Assembly (NCBI GenBank): GCA_036435485.1
Contig: CM071600.1
Span: 119,342,046 to 119,406,045 of the forward strand
DNA from: Saposhnikovia divaricata
Lineage: Eukaryota; Streptophyta; Magnoliopsida; Apiales; Apiaceae
Length of the DNA: 64,000 nucleotides
Direction of reading: 5' to 3'
Below the pieces are notes generated by a model. It ran no database searches. It saw only the letters and a list, made by a program, of their open reading frames with translations, and was not told where the DNA came from. Positions 1-10,160 of the stretch are shown here, in pieces (the stretch's first letter is position 1; the number at the start of each line of letters is the position of its first letter). The position numbers and the translations under genes were made by a program.

Positions 1-1256
1 TTTATAGAACTTAAAAAAGGGGAGCAAATAATTTATATGGGAAATGGTACCGGCCTAGATTGGATATTGGGAACAATATATTGGTTCTAAAAAATGTGTT
101 ATTTGTTCCTGGAATAAGGCGTAATATGATTTCAGTCCCCGCCTTGACTAAAAATGGACTAGAAGTGCGATTTTATGATAACAAATTTGTAATCGAAAAA
201 AATAATGAAATGGTTGCTTTGGGCATGTATGAGCCCGAACATGGTTTGTTTCGGCTTCCGATTGTGACAAAAATTGAGAATAATGAAATTGGCACTTCTC
301 ATTAAATTTTGTCTAATAATACATCTATGTATGATTTATGGCATCAAAGATTGGGACATCCTGGAATTAATAAGATGGAACATATTATTAAAGATAATTT
401 GCTGCCTCATATGGATATTAACAAATCAGTTTGTGAACACTGTGTAAAAGGAAAAATGACGAGAAAACCTTTTAAAGAAGGGGAAAGAGCTAAAAAGCTT
501 TTGGATATGGTACACTCGGACATATGTGGCCCGTTGAGTTGTAAAACATATTGTAATAAAGAATATTTTATTACATTTATAGATGATTACTCCAAATATG
601 CTCAAGTGTATCTTATATCAAGAAAATCTGAAGCATTTGAGTGTTTTAGGAGATATAAGATTGAGGTTGAGAAACAACTTAGAACTGATATAAAAGTGTT
701 GAGAACCGATAGAGGTGGAGAATATAGATCCACTGAATTTGACGATTATTGCAGAGAGAAGGGAATAATAAGACACATGACTATGTCTTATACGCCACAA
801 CAGAATGGTGTGGCGGAAAGAAAAAATAGAACATTATTAAATGTTGTAAGATGTTTATTGTCACATTCTGGATTGTCTAAAATTTTTTGGGGAGATGCAT
901 TACTTACTGCAAATCATATATTGAATAGAATTCCCACAAAGTCAGTTGAGTTGACGCCTTACGAAATATGGAATGGAAGAAAATCGGATTTGAGTCTTAT
1001 AAGAAAATGGGGATGCATTGCACATGTAATGATCCCGTCTCAGAATAGAGATAAATTAGACTTCAGAACAGTGAAGTGCAATTTTATCGGTTACCCTAAA
1101 AATTCTAAGGGTTATAAGTTTTATAACAAAGAATTGGGAATAATTGAAAGTAGAGATGCTATTTTCATAGAAAATTCTGTGGAACAAGAAAGTGTGGTGG
1201 ATGACACACGCCCTCTAAATATTGTTGATGAGGGTTCCTGCAGAAAATATTGGTAC
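1..1256 (+). pseudogene. Copia-1 pol, 5' part: end of protease region, pre-integrase zinc finger, integrase
   Basis: This is the middle of a Ty1/Copia polyprotein; its gag and 5' LTR lie off the left edge. Bases 1-59 read in frame 1 (LKKGEQIIYMGNGTG) and the sequence then shifts to frame 3 near 57-62, so there is an early frameshift. The ILVLKNVLFVPGIRRN stretch leads into the pre-integrase region. A TAA at 303-305 breaks the frame once. After it come the HHCC finger (HQRLGHPG and CEHCVKGK) and an integrase core with all three acidic residues present: HSDICGP, RTDRGGEY and GVAERKNRTL. The reading frame is cut at 1256 by LARD-1 and resumes at 6722. With a frameshift and a stop it cannot make a full polyprotein. 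Copia assignment is firm; the lineage (perhaps Tork-like) is not. Confidence 0.9.
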
Positions 1257-1973
1257 TGTTTGCACTAAAACACGAAAGCGTACGTGGTCACAAGTAATAT
1301 ATGAATAAGTCGAGTTCGTTCCCACAGAGATCTGGTTTTGGTTTTAATTCAGTTATTGTACCTATGCAACAATGTATGGTTATCCTTCACTGCTAAGACA
1401 AATAACAAATATGGTTTTGATTAACTAAAATTTACTAAGAAACAAATTAACAACTAATAATTAATTAACTAACGAGAATTTATGCGATAGAAGACATGGA
1501 ATCCTAACTTCATTAAATACTTCGCTTAGATCTGACGCCTTTAATCACTATATGCAATGGTTATGATATCTGATCGGATAACACGAAACAAGTACACGCT
1601 ACCTGTCAGCATACGTATACCAAACTAAACATACTTCCACAAAAGAGATAGAAGATGAATAGACACCAATTATGCTTAGACCCTATATGTCTATAGAATT
1701 TGAAAACATAACGGTTGAAGAACAAGTTATCCATAAAGATCACACAGGGCAATATAAGTATTTTCATCTCATACTACGAATCATGTTGATAAACAATCAT
1801 GAACCTATGCTAGCATGGCAAGTTTATCATGTTGATAAACAATCATGTTGATAAACATTCTCGTAATTCTGCACAACTAAGCAAAGCACATCAAAACTAC
1901 AATAAACTTGAGTCCAAGACAATCAATTTAAGCCGAATCGAAGCGATCCAAGTGGATATAAATCCATTTATCA
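1257..1973 (-). repeat. LARD-1 3' LTR, internally deleted (717 bp)
   Basis: It matches the other LTR at both ends (1257-1826 with 5242-5811, and about 1853-1973 with 6603-6721) but lacks roughly 780 bp of the middle. At the breakpoint, 1827-1856, a block containing GTTGATAAACAATCATG is repeated, copied from sequence about 45 bp upstream (1782-1801). The polypurine tract is the complement of 1974-1990, reading AAGTTTGGGGGTG immediately before the LTR in the sense direction. Confidence 0.88.
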
Positions 1974-4540
1974 CACCCCCAAACTTAAACCGATGCTTGT
2001 CCTCAAGCATAAACAATTACAACTAAATAACTAACTAGTACCACTTCCGTAGGTGATCACGGTTGCATTTGGCATATGCAACAAGCCCTTTAAACCCCTA
2101 GGCAGCCCCAGTGGACGAGTAAGGTCTCGTGAGGGCCTATAGCGAATGTACCCACAAAATCCATCTACTAATGCAATGCAATGCATGAATGCAACTAATA
2201 TGAAAATGCAACGATCCCCTTCAAACTAACCAAAACCAACTAACAAGCAAATATCTTAGAGAATGCAACTAAATCCAAATAGAGCTCGACCAAGTTCCCG
2301 TATACTAACAATACATGAACAGAAACGTGCGTGTGTGCAATGCTCATCAGAAATACTCCCAAAACTAGGTCAAAAATCATACATGCTCTTCGTCAAGACA
2401 ATCACAGGTTTATAAATAGAATAGACTGTAAACACTTCATAACCTAGGAACACCTCCATCCTTATCCAAGGTAAACAGAAATTCATGCTTTATTACTAAC
2501 TACTATGACACATATATACAATCATGCTTATTTAACCGTGCAATGGATGAGACCCCGAAAGGCTTATACAATAATACCCATGTAACGAGCGTTGGGTTAG
2601 TGGATCCCAGACTATAAAAGCCTTAGGTCACTAGGCACAAAGTCCCCTAGAACTTAATTGCTCGAGCATTAAAGAGCTCACCCTAGTTAATTTTGCATAT
2701 AAACAATTGACACTTTTGATTTTTTTTTTTCTTTTTTTTTTTTTCATTTTTTTGTTTTTTTTATCCAATCTGGAATGAGAATTCTCAATTTCAACCCTAG
2801 ACTACTCATATAAATATGAGCCGGCTACTAGCCATTTGACACCTAGCCATATTGACAATTATTTACAATTAAGCTGGAAATCCCTGTTTTCCCCCAAACC
2901 TAGACTTTAGTGCTACTACGCTATCAAGGGAATAACGAAAATTCTAAATATAAACAGGTGATTAAATCTCAAAACATCCAAACAAGCATGACCCTAACCT
3001 AGCCCAAAAGCATCCAATGAGACTGTGTAATTAGTTTTGTTTCTGAAACACATAAGTCAATTTCATAGAAACTATAAGTCAACCCTCTATTCATCATTAC
3101 CACACTCAATTAGACACCTACCTACCAATCGGAATTAGCTCGTTCTAAGGGATCATGAAATATGCATGCTATGCAAATGCAACTAATATGAACTCACATG
3201 GTATACAAAACAAAAAAACAGAATGTCCTATATGAAACAAACATAATTATTACGAACATACATGCATGAATTACTACTACTAATATGCAAATCATGAAAT
3301 CCTACATGAACACATAATACAACAACTACTAATCCCTCAAACCACCCCCAAGCTTAAAATATTCAATGTCCGCATTGAATGGAAGTAAATACGAGGGAAA
3401 GTAGAAAACATACCTACAAAGCGCTTCACATATCCTTCCCCATCGCAACTCAACATACTTGTTCGGCAAAAATCCCCTTTCTGAAGCAATACCCAACTCA
3501 CAGAAGCTCCACTAATAATCTCCAAGCAATAACACACCAAAAATAGCCCAATTTCCTACAATAATACAAAATCCCAAATTTACAAGATCACAAATTCGTA
3601 ATAAAAAAATAAGATTAGAGAAGAGATAAACCAGTTACGAATCAAAGAGGTGAACTTGCAATTAATTCCTCTTTAGAATTGAATTTTTAGAGATTTAAAT
3701 AAATACAAGAGGAATTGGATTTGTATGTAGAGGTGGGTATATATATAAGATGATGGATAAGAATTTAAGTGTGTAGGAGAGATTTGGAGAGGTGAGGATT
3801 TGATGTAGGATAGATAAAGGAATTAGGAATTGAAGAAATTTGAGTTAGAATAAAATTTGGGGGAATTTTGGAGGCGAAAACAAGAATTTTCGGGAAAAAA
3901 AAAATCTGGCATAACAGGTGTAACGCAGGCACAGGCTGCGTTTCTCCTGCGCAGACTGCGCTGAGTCCAGTAACGCAGGCGCAGCCTGCGTTACAGGGGC
4001 GCAGTCTGCGTCTAACGCAGTAACGCAGTCCTGTCCTGCGTTTCTAAAATATTTCTTTTTTTTTGTCTAAAACACTCAGATTTTTTTTTTCCTACACTAA
4101 TGCGTGGGTTGCCTCCCACGAAGCGCTTCTTTAATGTCAATAGCTTGACGTTACTTCCAAGCCTCCATTAAGGATGATAATAGTTTGCCTGGTCCTCTCT
4201 TCGCGAGACTTCATCATCATCACGACGTCACTCTTTCTGCCCCTTCTCATCGCTTGGCCTATTCGTATAACAAATATGTCCTTTTCCAATGCCTTCATCT
4301 GTTGACCCAAAATCTGTCAATTTGTAGAACAACACACACTCGCGGGCTTCGGTTGAATATAATGGAGGAGGGTAAATGTAAGTTGTTGCAGCCTTTGGTT
4401 CCTCAAAAAGAACTTCCTCCATTGGTTCTAATGCGCTACCTCCATCTTTATAATCTTAGACAAGTAGAAGACCTGCATCTGTCCCATGATCATCAGCCTC
4501 TTGGTTCGCACATACCAATTCTTGAAGTTTGTGCAGCTCA
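1974..4540 (-). other. LARD-1 non-coding interior, downstream part
   Basis: Nothing protein-like is visible on either strand. The stretch holds an interrupted poly-T run at 2718-2762 (poly-A in the element's sense), a GC-rich hairpin array at 3921-4043, and at 4100-4160 a conserved-looking block with two short palindromes: GTGGG and CCCAC arms around GTTGCCT, then AAGCGCTT. Such blocks are remembered from other plant LARDs, which suggests RNA structure rather than protein; that comparison is from memory. Confidence 0.6.
3921..4043. repeat. 50-bp-period GC-rich hairpin array inside LARD-1
   Basis: Units begin with TAACGCAG at 3921, 3971 and 4021, an exact 50-bp period. The middle unit carries a perfect inverted repeat: arm TAACGCAGGC (3971-3980), 3-base loop, arm GCCTGCGTTA (3984-3993). 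The first and third units form the same hairpin imperfectly. It stands out sharply from the A+T-rich element around it and lies downstream of the small ORF in the element's sense. Confidence 0.85.
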
Positions 4541-5095
4541 TCAGTGTGTCTCAAATTGTGCCCTTTCCAAATCATCCACCTCACTAGCTTGATCAAATTC
4601 CTCACATGGCTTGTGAACACTCACCTCCTCTTGGAATTTGTCTTCTTCAATTATGCATGCAGTACCTTGCTCCAAGTCATCGTTATTTTCTGGAATTGCC
4701 TCTCGTATGGATTGCAGTTTCTCTTGTTCCAAGACACTCAAAACTTGAGCAACTAGTGTCTCCATATATTTGAGATTCTTCTCATGACCCTCTACAAGCA
4801 TCCTAATCTCCTTCCTAATCTCCTTCAAATCATCAACCTCATCTGACTGAAAAGTAGGAGTAGGTTGCTGATGTTGAAACTCTTGACTTCCAAAGAAATA
4901 TGACATGTCTGGAACATCTTGCCGGTACTGTTGAGGATGGTATTGAAAATATGGTTGTTCCTCATAAGTGACATATGGATCAACTCCTTCGTAGTAACAA
5001 TATTGTGAGGGATCATGAACGCCCAAACACCGCTCACATTGATAAGGCATGGATGTCCTCGAATATGCCCACCATGGCAACTCCTGGCCTGCCAT
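4541..5095 (-). CDS. Small hypothetical LARD-1 protein with a CCHC-like motif (about 184 aa)
   Basis: This is the only sizeable ORF in LARD-1, starting at the ATG at 5095-5093, about 120 bases downstream of the primer-binding site in the sense direction. The N-terminal quarter holds CERCLGVHDPSQYC, a CX2CX3HX5C pattern close to but not the usual retroviral zinc knuckle (CX2CX4HX4C). A Tyr/Gln-rich stretch follows, then an acidic, helical-looking C-terminal half rich in Glu, Lys and Leu that could form a coiled coil. No known function is recognised. It could be a Gag relic that binds RNA or packages the transcript. An intact frame inside an element otherwise devoid of coding sequence is notable, but it might be chance survival. 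Confidence 0.5.
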   Translation of the reverse strand: MAGQELPWWAYSRTSMPYQCERCLGVHDPSQYCYYEGVDPYVTYEEQPYFQYHPQQYRQDVPDMSYFFGSQEFQHQQPTPTFQSDEVDDLKEIRKEIRMLVEGHEKNLKYMETLVAQVLSVLEQEKLQSIREAIPENNDDLEQGTACIIEEDKFQEEVSVHKPCEEFDQASEVDDLERAQFETH

Positions 5096-5215
5096 CTTCA
5101 AACACTCAAGTACCTGAACACAACGAGCGAAACAAGATAGTTAAGAAAAAATCTGAGTCAGTGAACTCTAATGACCACTATTGACAAGCACATAAACCAA
5201 AAATAAAACACCGAT

Positions 5216-5235
5216 GTTCCCCGGCAGCGGCGCCA
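5216..5235 (-). promoter_or_regulatory. LARD-1 primer-binding site (tRNA-Asp type)
   Basis: The + strand reads like the 3' end of a plant Asp tRNA, including terminal CCA; the complement is TGGCGCCGCTGCCGGGGAAC. It lies 6 bases inside the right-hand LTR. This fixes the minus orientation and marks 5242-6721 as the 5' LTR. Confidence 0.8.
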
Positions 5236-5241
5236 AAAACT

Positions 5242-6721
5242 TGTTTGCACTAAAACACGCAAGCGTACGTGGTCACAAGTAATATATGAATAAGTCGAGT
5301 TCGTTCCCACAGAGATCTGGTTTTGGTTTTAATTTAGTTATTGTACCTATGCAACAATGTATGGTTATCCTTCACTGCTAAGACAAATAACAAATATGGT
5401 TTTGATTAACTAAAATTTACTAAGAAACAAATTAACAACTAATAATTAATTAACTAACGAGAATTTATGCGATAGAAGACATGGAATCCTAACTTCATTA
5501 AATACTTCGCTTAGATCTGATGCCTTTAATCACTATATGCAATGGTTATGATATCTGATCGGATAACACGAAACAAGTACACGCTACCTGTCAGCATACG
5601 TATACCAAACTAAACATACATCCACAAAAAAGATAGAAGATGAATAGACACCAATTATGCTTAGACCCTATATGTCTATAGAATTTGAAAACATAACGGT
5701 TGAAGAACAAGTTATCCATAAAGATCACACAGGGCAATATAAGTATTTTCATCTCATACTACGAATTATGTTGATAAATAATCATGAACCTATGCTAGCA
5801 TGGCAAGTTCTAAATCTCAAGATCCACTTTCACTTCACAAGAGATTAACAAATTAGATGTTAGCTACGCATCTAACAATTAAGCATAACCATACGAGGAT
5901 ATCAGATATACATCACACACAGATCTATAAAGCAATCAAGATACTAAAGCTTCATAAATAAATCCGTTAGAATCCCATGACAACGATTAGTTCATAATCG
6001 AACCGCTCGTCATCATGGGATCTATTGAAACCATGATAGAAGACAAGATATGAAAGAAAGTAATTATATTAATAAAACAAGAGTTAAGAAAACAAATCTA
6101 TGATACAAAAGATGAAGTAGATCTAGATCTGTTGCTTGTCACGAGCGTTGAATCTTTCTCCCATTTTCTCCCTTGCAGATCTAAGCTATATTATGTACAA
6201 GATATCTAATTGTCTAATTCCTAATTCTCTAATTGTCACCTTTACAAGGGGTTGGATGTGTTTATATAGGCACACCAAGTCTTGCCCAGCAAGAAAATAC
6301 AAAAACAGAATTATAATAGAATTTCTGCAAGATACGTTTCCTAAATTGATTCTATTTTTAAGGAAAATTCGTGGCTGACTTTTCTTCAGATTTTCTGGAA
6401 CGTTCCAAACATAATTGGACCTCTGGACTACTTTATTATGAAAGAGAATCTTGTTATCTTCGCGTGGACTGCTTACGGGCCTCAAACGGACTTCTAGAAC
6501 TCAAGATATGGCCACAACAGTGTAGACTGCGCAACCCTTCTTAGAAATTGGAATTTTAATCAATTAATTCCCCAAAAATTATAGAAGCATCGACCTTAGT
6601 CAACATTCTCGTAATTCTGCACAACTAAGCAAAGCACATCAAAACTACAATAAACTTGAGTCCAAGACAATCAATTTAAGCCGAATCGAAGCGATCCAAG
6701 TGGATATAAATCCACTTATCA
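5242..6721 (-). repeat. LARD-1 5' LTR (1480 bp)
   Basis: This is the full-length LTR. It shares its first about 570 bp and last about 120 bp with 1257-1973. It begins TG and ends CA on the + strand and is followed by the target duplication GGTAC at 6722-6726. The region 5812-6602 is unique to this copy because the partner is deleted there. No gene is visible inside it. Confidence 0.88.
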
Positions 6722-8460
6722 GGTACACATATGGAACAAGAACCAACTCAAAATAGTGAATCGGATAAAAATGCTAGTAACGAACCAGTAGACATGGTTG
6801 GAAATAAAAGATCAAGAGCTCCACCTGAATGGATGAATGACTATTATGTATATAATAGTGAAGCATTTTGTTTTTCGATAGATATGGATGTAAGAGATCC
6901 TATTGATCCCACTAATTATTTAAAAGCGATGAGGTCACAAGAATCTGAATTATGGATGGAGGCCATGCAAGATGAGATTAAGTCAATAGAAAAGAATCAA
7001 GTGTGGGAGTTGTGTGATCTTCCTAAAGATAGAAAATCCATAGGTTGTAAATGGATCTTGAAATGAAAATATAAAGCTGATGGGTCTATTGATAAATTTA
7101 AAGCTCGCTTAGTTGAAAAAGGTTTTACACAAAAAACGGGAATAGATTACCAGGAGACGTATTCTCCAGTGGCGAAGTTTGCGTCAATAAGAATTATATT
7201 GGCCTTAGTAGCTTGTCTTGATTTAGAACTTTACCAAATGGATGTAAAGACAGCTTATCTCAACGAAGAATTGAAAGAAGTTATTTACATGGATCAACCT
7301 GAAGGATTTTTGGTTGAAGGACAAGAAGACAAAGTCTACAAGTTAAGGAAGTCAATATATGGACTAAGGCAAACGTCTCGAGATTGGAATCTCAAATTTC
7401 ATGAGGTTGTAGTTCAACTTGGTTTTGTCAAGAATAAATTAGATAATTGTGTGTATACTTTGAAAAGTGGGAGTTCGCTTGCAATATTATCAGTATATGT
7501 GGATGATATATTGTTAGTGGGAAATGACAAAGATATGTTGAATAATATCAAGTTGGAGCTTAGTAGCAAATTTGAGATGAAAGATATGGGTGAAGCTTCA
7601 TATGTTCTTGGTATCCAGATTATAAGAGATAGAAAGAATAGAACATTGAGTTTGAATCAAGAAAGGTATCTACGTAAAGTTCTTAATCGTTTTGGGATGC
7701 ATAATTGTAGTCCGGCACCAACCCCATTGGTAATGGGGAAACGATTGACGCGTAATAAAAATTCAGAACAGGGACAAGAACCACTTAATGTACCATATGC
7801 GCAAGCAGTCGGAAGTTTGATGTATGCAATGTTGTGTACTCGACCTGACTTGGCATATCCAGTAAGTCTAGTAAGTAGATACCAAAGCAATCCTAATCAA
7901 GTCCATTGGGAGACTGTGAAGAGGATAACGAAGTATTTGAAGGGTATATTGCACCACAAATTGGTCTATCAGGAAAAGAAACTTGAAATTATTGGTTATT
8001 CCGATTCAGATCTCGGAGGTGTTAAAGATGATGGAAAATCGACTTCAGGACACCTGTTTATATTTGGTGGAGCCGCCGTAAGTTGGGGAAGTAAGAAACA
8101 GGAATATGTTGCAAGATACACACAAGAAGCAGAATATGTAGCTTGTAGCATGGCTGCTACTCATGCTGTTTGGATAACACGGTTTTTACTTGAGTTAAAT
8201 CTAAATCTAGTAGATGGACCTATTGAGATTTATTGTGACAATACTTCGGCTATTGATTTGATTTATAGTGGTGCAAATAGCTCAAGAGGACAACATATTT
8301 ATATACAATATAATTATATTCATGATACTGTGGTAGAAAAGAAGGAAGTAAAAGTGACATACATTCCTACTAGTGATATGATTGCAGATCCTTTAACAAA
8401 AGGCATTCCTACCAAACATTTATTAAACACGTTGGTTTGATGGGACTAAGAAATATTTAA
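6722..8460 (+). pseudogene. Copia-1 pol, 3' part: reverse transcriptase and RNase H
   Basis: This continues the Copia-1 polyprotein after the LARD-1 insertion. It opens with a hydrophilic linker and the ELWMEAMQDEI reverse-transcriptase entry. A TGA at 7064-7066 interrupts the frame in the middle of the conserved KWILK region, and the same frame resumes directly after it. The polymerase catalytic YVDD is present (YVDDILLVGND near 7495), followed by RNase H with YSDSDLGG, QEAEYVA and CDNTSAI. A frameshift near 8438 replaces the end of the protein; the expected MGLRN tail is found in another frame, ending at about 8460. One stop plus one frameshift make this half inactive. Confidence 0.9.
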
Positions 8461-8524
8461 GTCTGGAGCTCCGAGAAATGTGGGAGTAAGAAGTGTTTTG
8501 ATAAAGAAGAAGTCAAGTGGGAGA

Positions 8525-8883
8525 TGTTAGTTGACTTCTTTTCTTAATTCAAATAAAGGATATATATTATATTGAATGTATTTTGGAGTTACAAAATATA
8601 TATTTATTATGTACTTAATACATTAATTGTGTATCAAATATTGATTGTGAGAATTAATTTGGGCAGTTTCATTTTGGGGATGGAGGTGTGTTTGGTGAAG
8701 CCCATATATAGTGGTCAAGGCCATTTAGAAAAAGCACTGAGAAAGCTTATGATCAACACAACCGGAATCCCAAAACACTTATTATTTTTATACTCTCTCA
8801 ATACATATATTATATATACTATAATTTGGAGGATCAAATATATCATATTTCAAACAATTTAGCAAACCAAATTGTTTGTGACA
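8525..8883 (+). repeat. Copia-1 3' LTR (right edge uncertain)
   Basis: The polypurine tract AAGTGGGAGA (8515-8524) ends directly at TGTTAGTTGAC, the expected LTR start. A TATA-like CCATATATAGTGG lies near 8702. The matching 5' LTR is outside the window, so the right boundary is a guess: TTTGTGACA at about 8883 ends in CA, but no target duplication can be confirmed. Confidence 0.6.
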
Positions 8884-9318
8884 GAGCGAGAATTGAGTTA
8901 TTAATTAAATCATGTTTGACGTGTATCTAATGACGTATGTGTTTGATTGTATTATTCGATTTCAAGGACGGGATCGAGAATAGATGATATGAGGGTTGGT
9001 TGATAGATTGGAATCAAGGTATCATGGATTTTTTTATTTATCTGTTTACTGTAAGTCAGGGTAGATTTCTTTACTTATATGGTTACTGCAAGTCGAGGCA
9101 GATTTATTTATCTAGGTGTTTACTGCAAGTCAGGGCAGATTTCATATTATCATTGTAAATGATTAAATTAACATTATGAATGAATGGAGATGAGTTATTA
9201 TAAATGATTGGGTTGGTATTGGAAATTGCTACACAGGGAATAGTCAGAAAAGGTCATGCCCGATTTTATGTAGATCAGGTATTCGTATACGAATAGTGAA
9301 TGGTTCGAATTAACAGAA
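8884..9318 (+). other. Junction and non-coding spacer of a decayed chromovirus
   Basis: No gene is visible. The left part is unassigned sequence between the Copia-1 LTR and the next element. From about 9044 it contains three copies of a 37-bp-period unit around CTGCAAGTCAGGGCAGATTT (starts near 9044, 9081 and 9116). The stretch continues into sequence (9130-9300) resembling 55885-56020 inside LARD-2, so the two elements share a non-coding module. Confidence 0.6.
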
Positions 9319-10160
9319 TTGGACAAGGAAAGAATCAAGTTCATAATGGAATTATATGGCTCATATAAGAGACGAAATTCAACACGAGATTTCAGAAAAA
9401 TTTTCAAGAAAGGTTTAAACACTGAGTTAGAGATAAGTATGACTTGTCATTCTCGGATAGACGGTCACAGCGAAATAATGATTCAAATCATCGAAGGCAT
9501 GTTAGGGTATATGCACTTGATTTTTAGGGCGATTGAGACGATCATTGCCACTGATGGAATTCTCGTATAACAACTGTTTTCATACCGATGTTGGATTACC
9601 GCTTTACAAAATGCTATACGAACTAGAGTGTCGATCTCTAGTATGTAGGGAGAAGTTGATGGACGAAAAAATGTTAGGACCAAAGTTGGTGGCATAGATG
9701 AAGAAAGTAATCGAACTTGTTTAGAAGGGTTGACGACAACTCGAAGTCGACAGAAGGAATACGTTCGCTTGACAAGAGAGCTATAAATTGTGAAGAAGGA
9801 AAATCAAAATTTTGTTAAGACTATTTTCGTAAAAGGAATTAGTGAGATTCGATGACCAAGAAAGTTGAATTCAATATTTGTTAGATCATGTGAGATGTTG
9901 AAGAGAGTCGGGAGGGTTGCTTATCAGTTAATTTTGCGCCTCATATGCAGCATATTCACGATGTGTTTCATACAGTGATGTTTAAGAATTATCGTATAGA
10001 TTTCGTTGTTTCATAGAATACGAACTTGTAAAATTTCAGAGATAGAGTATGGTGAAGTAAGTTAGTACTGTACTGTCAGTAGGAACGTGGTGAAAGAGTC
10101 CCAGGATGAGAGAGTTTTGAGAATGAATGTTAAAATGATTAAAAAGATCCTCGTATGTGT
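9319..10160 (+). pseudogene. Chromovirus (Ty3/Gypsy, Tekay/Del-like) integrase C-terminus and chromodomain remnant
   Basis: Across several frames the translated fragments follow the Gypsy integrase end in order. RIDGHSEIMIQIIEGML (about 9455-9510) corresponds to the TDGQSE helix carrying the catalytic Glu. CRSLVCREKLMDEKMLGPKLV (about 9628-9690) corresponds to the CRSPVCW/LLGPELV region. KRVGRVAYQL and then HMQHIHDVFHTVMFKNY (about 9900-9990) match the module before the chromodomain. A poor chromodomain-like trace follows near 10083-10150. Many frameshifts and stops make it non-functional. The family call rests on the ordered motifs; Tekay/Del is the best-fitting lineage from memory. Confidence 0.75.

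Larger units (their letters stand above)
1257..6721 (-). mobile_element. LARD-1, non-autonomous LTR retrotransposon nested in Copia-1
   Basis: The element is bounded by terminal repeats starting TGTTTGCACTAAAACACG and ending TTATCA, and flanked by the perfect 5-bp target duplication GGTAC (1252-1256 and 6722-6726). The primer-binding site lies next to the right-hand LTR on the complementary strand, so the element is transcribed leftward. The 3.3-kb interior has no protease, integrase or reverse transcriptase; the only appreciable ORF encodes about 184 residues. This fits a large retrotransposon derivative that must borrow its enzymes. The Asp-tRNA type primer site and the TTTGGGGGTG polypurine end resemble Ty3/Gypsy-derived LARDs, but that placement is inference. 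Confidence 0.88.
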
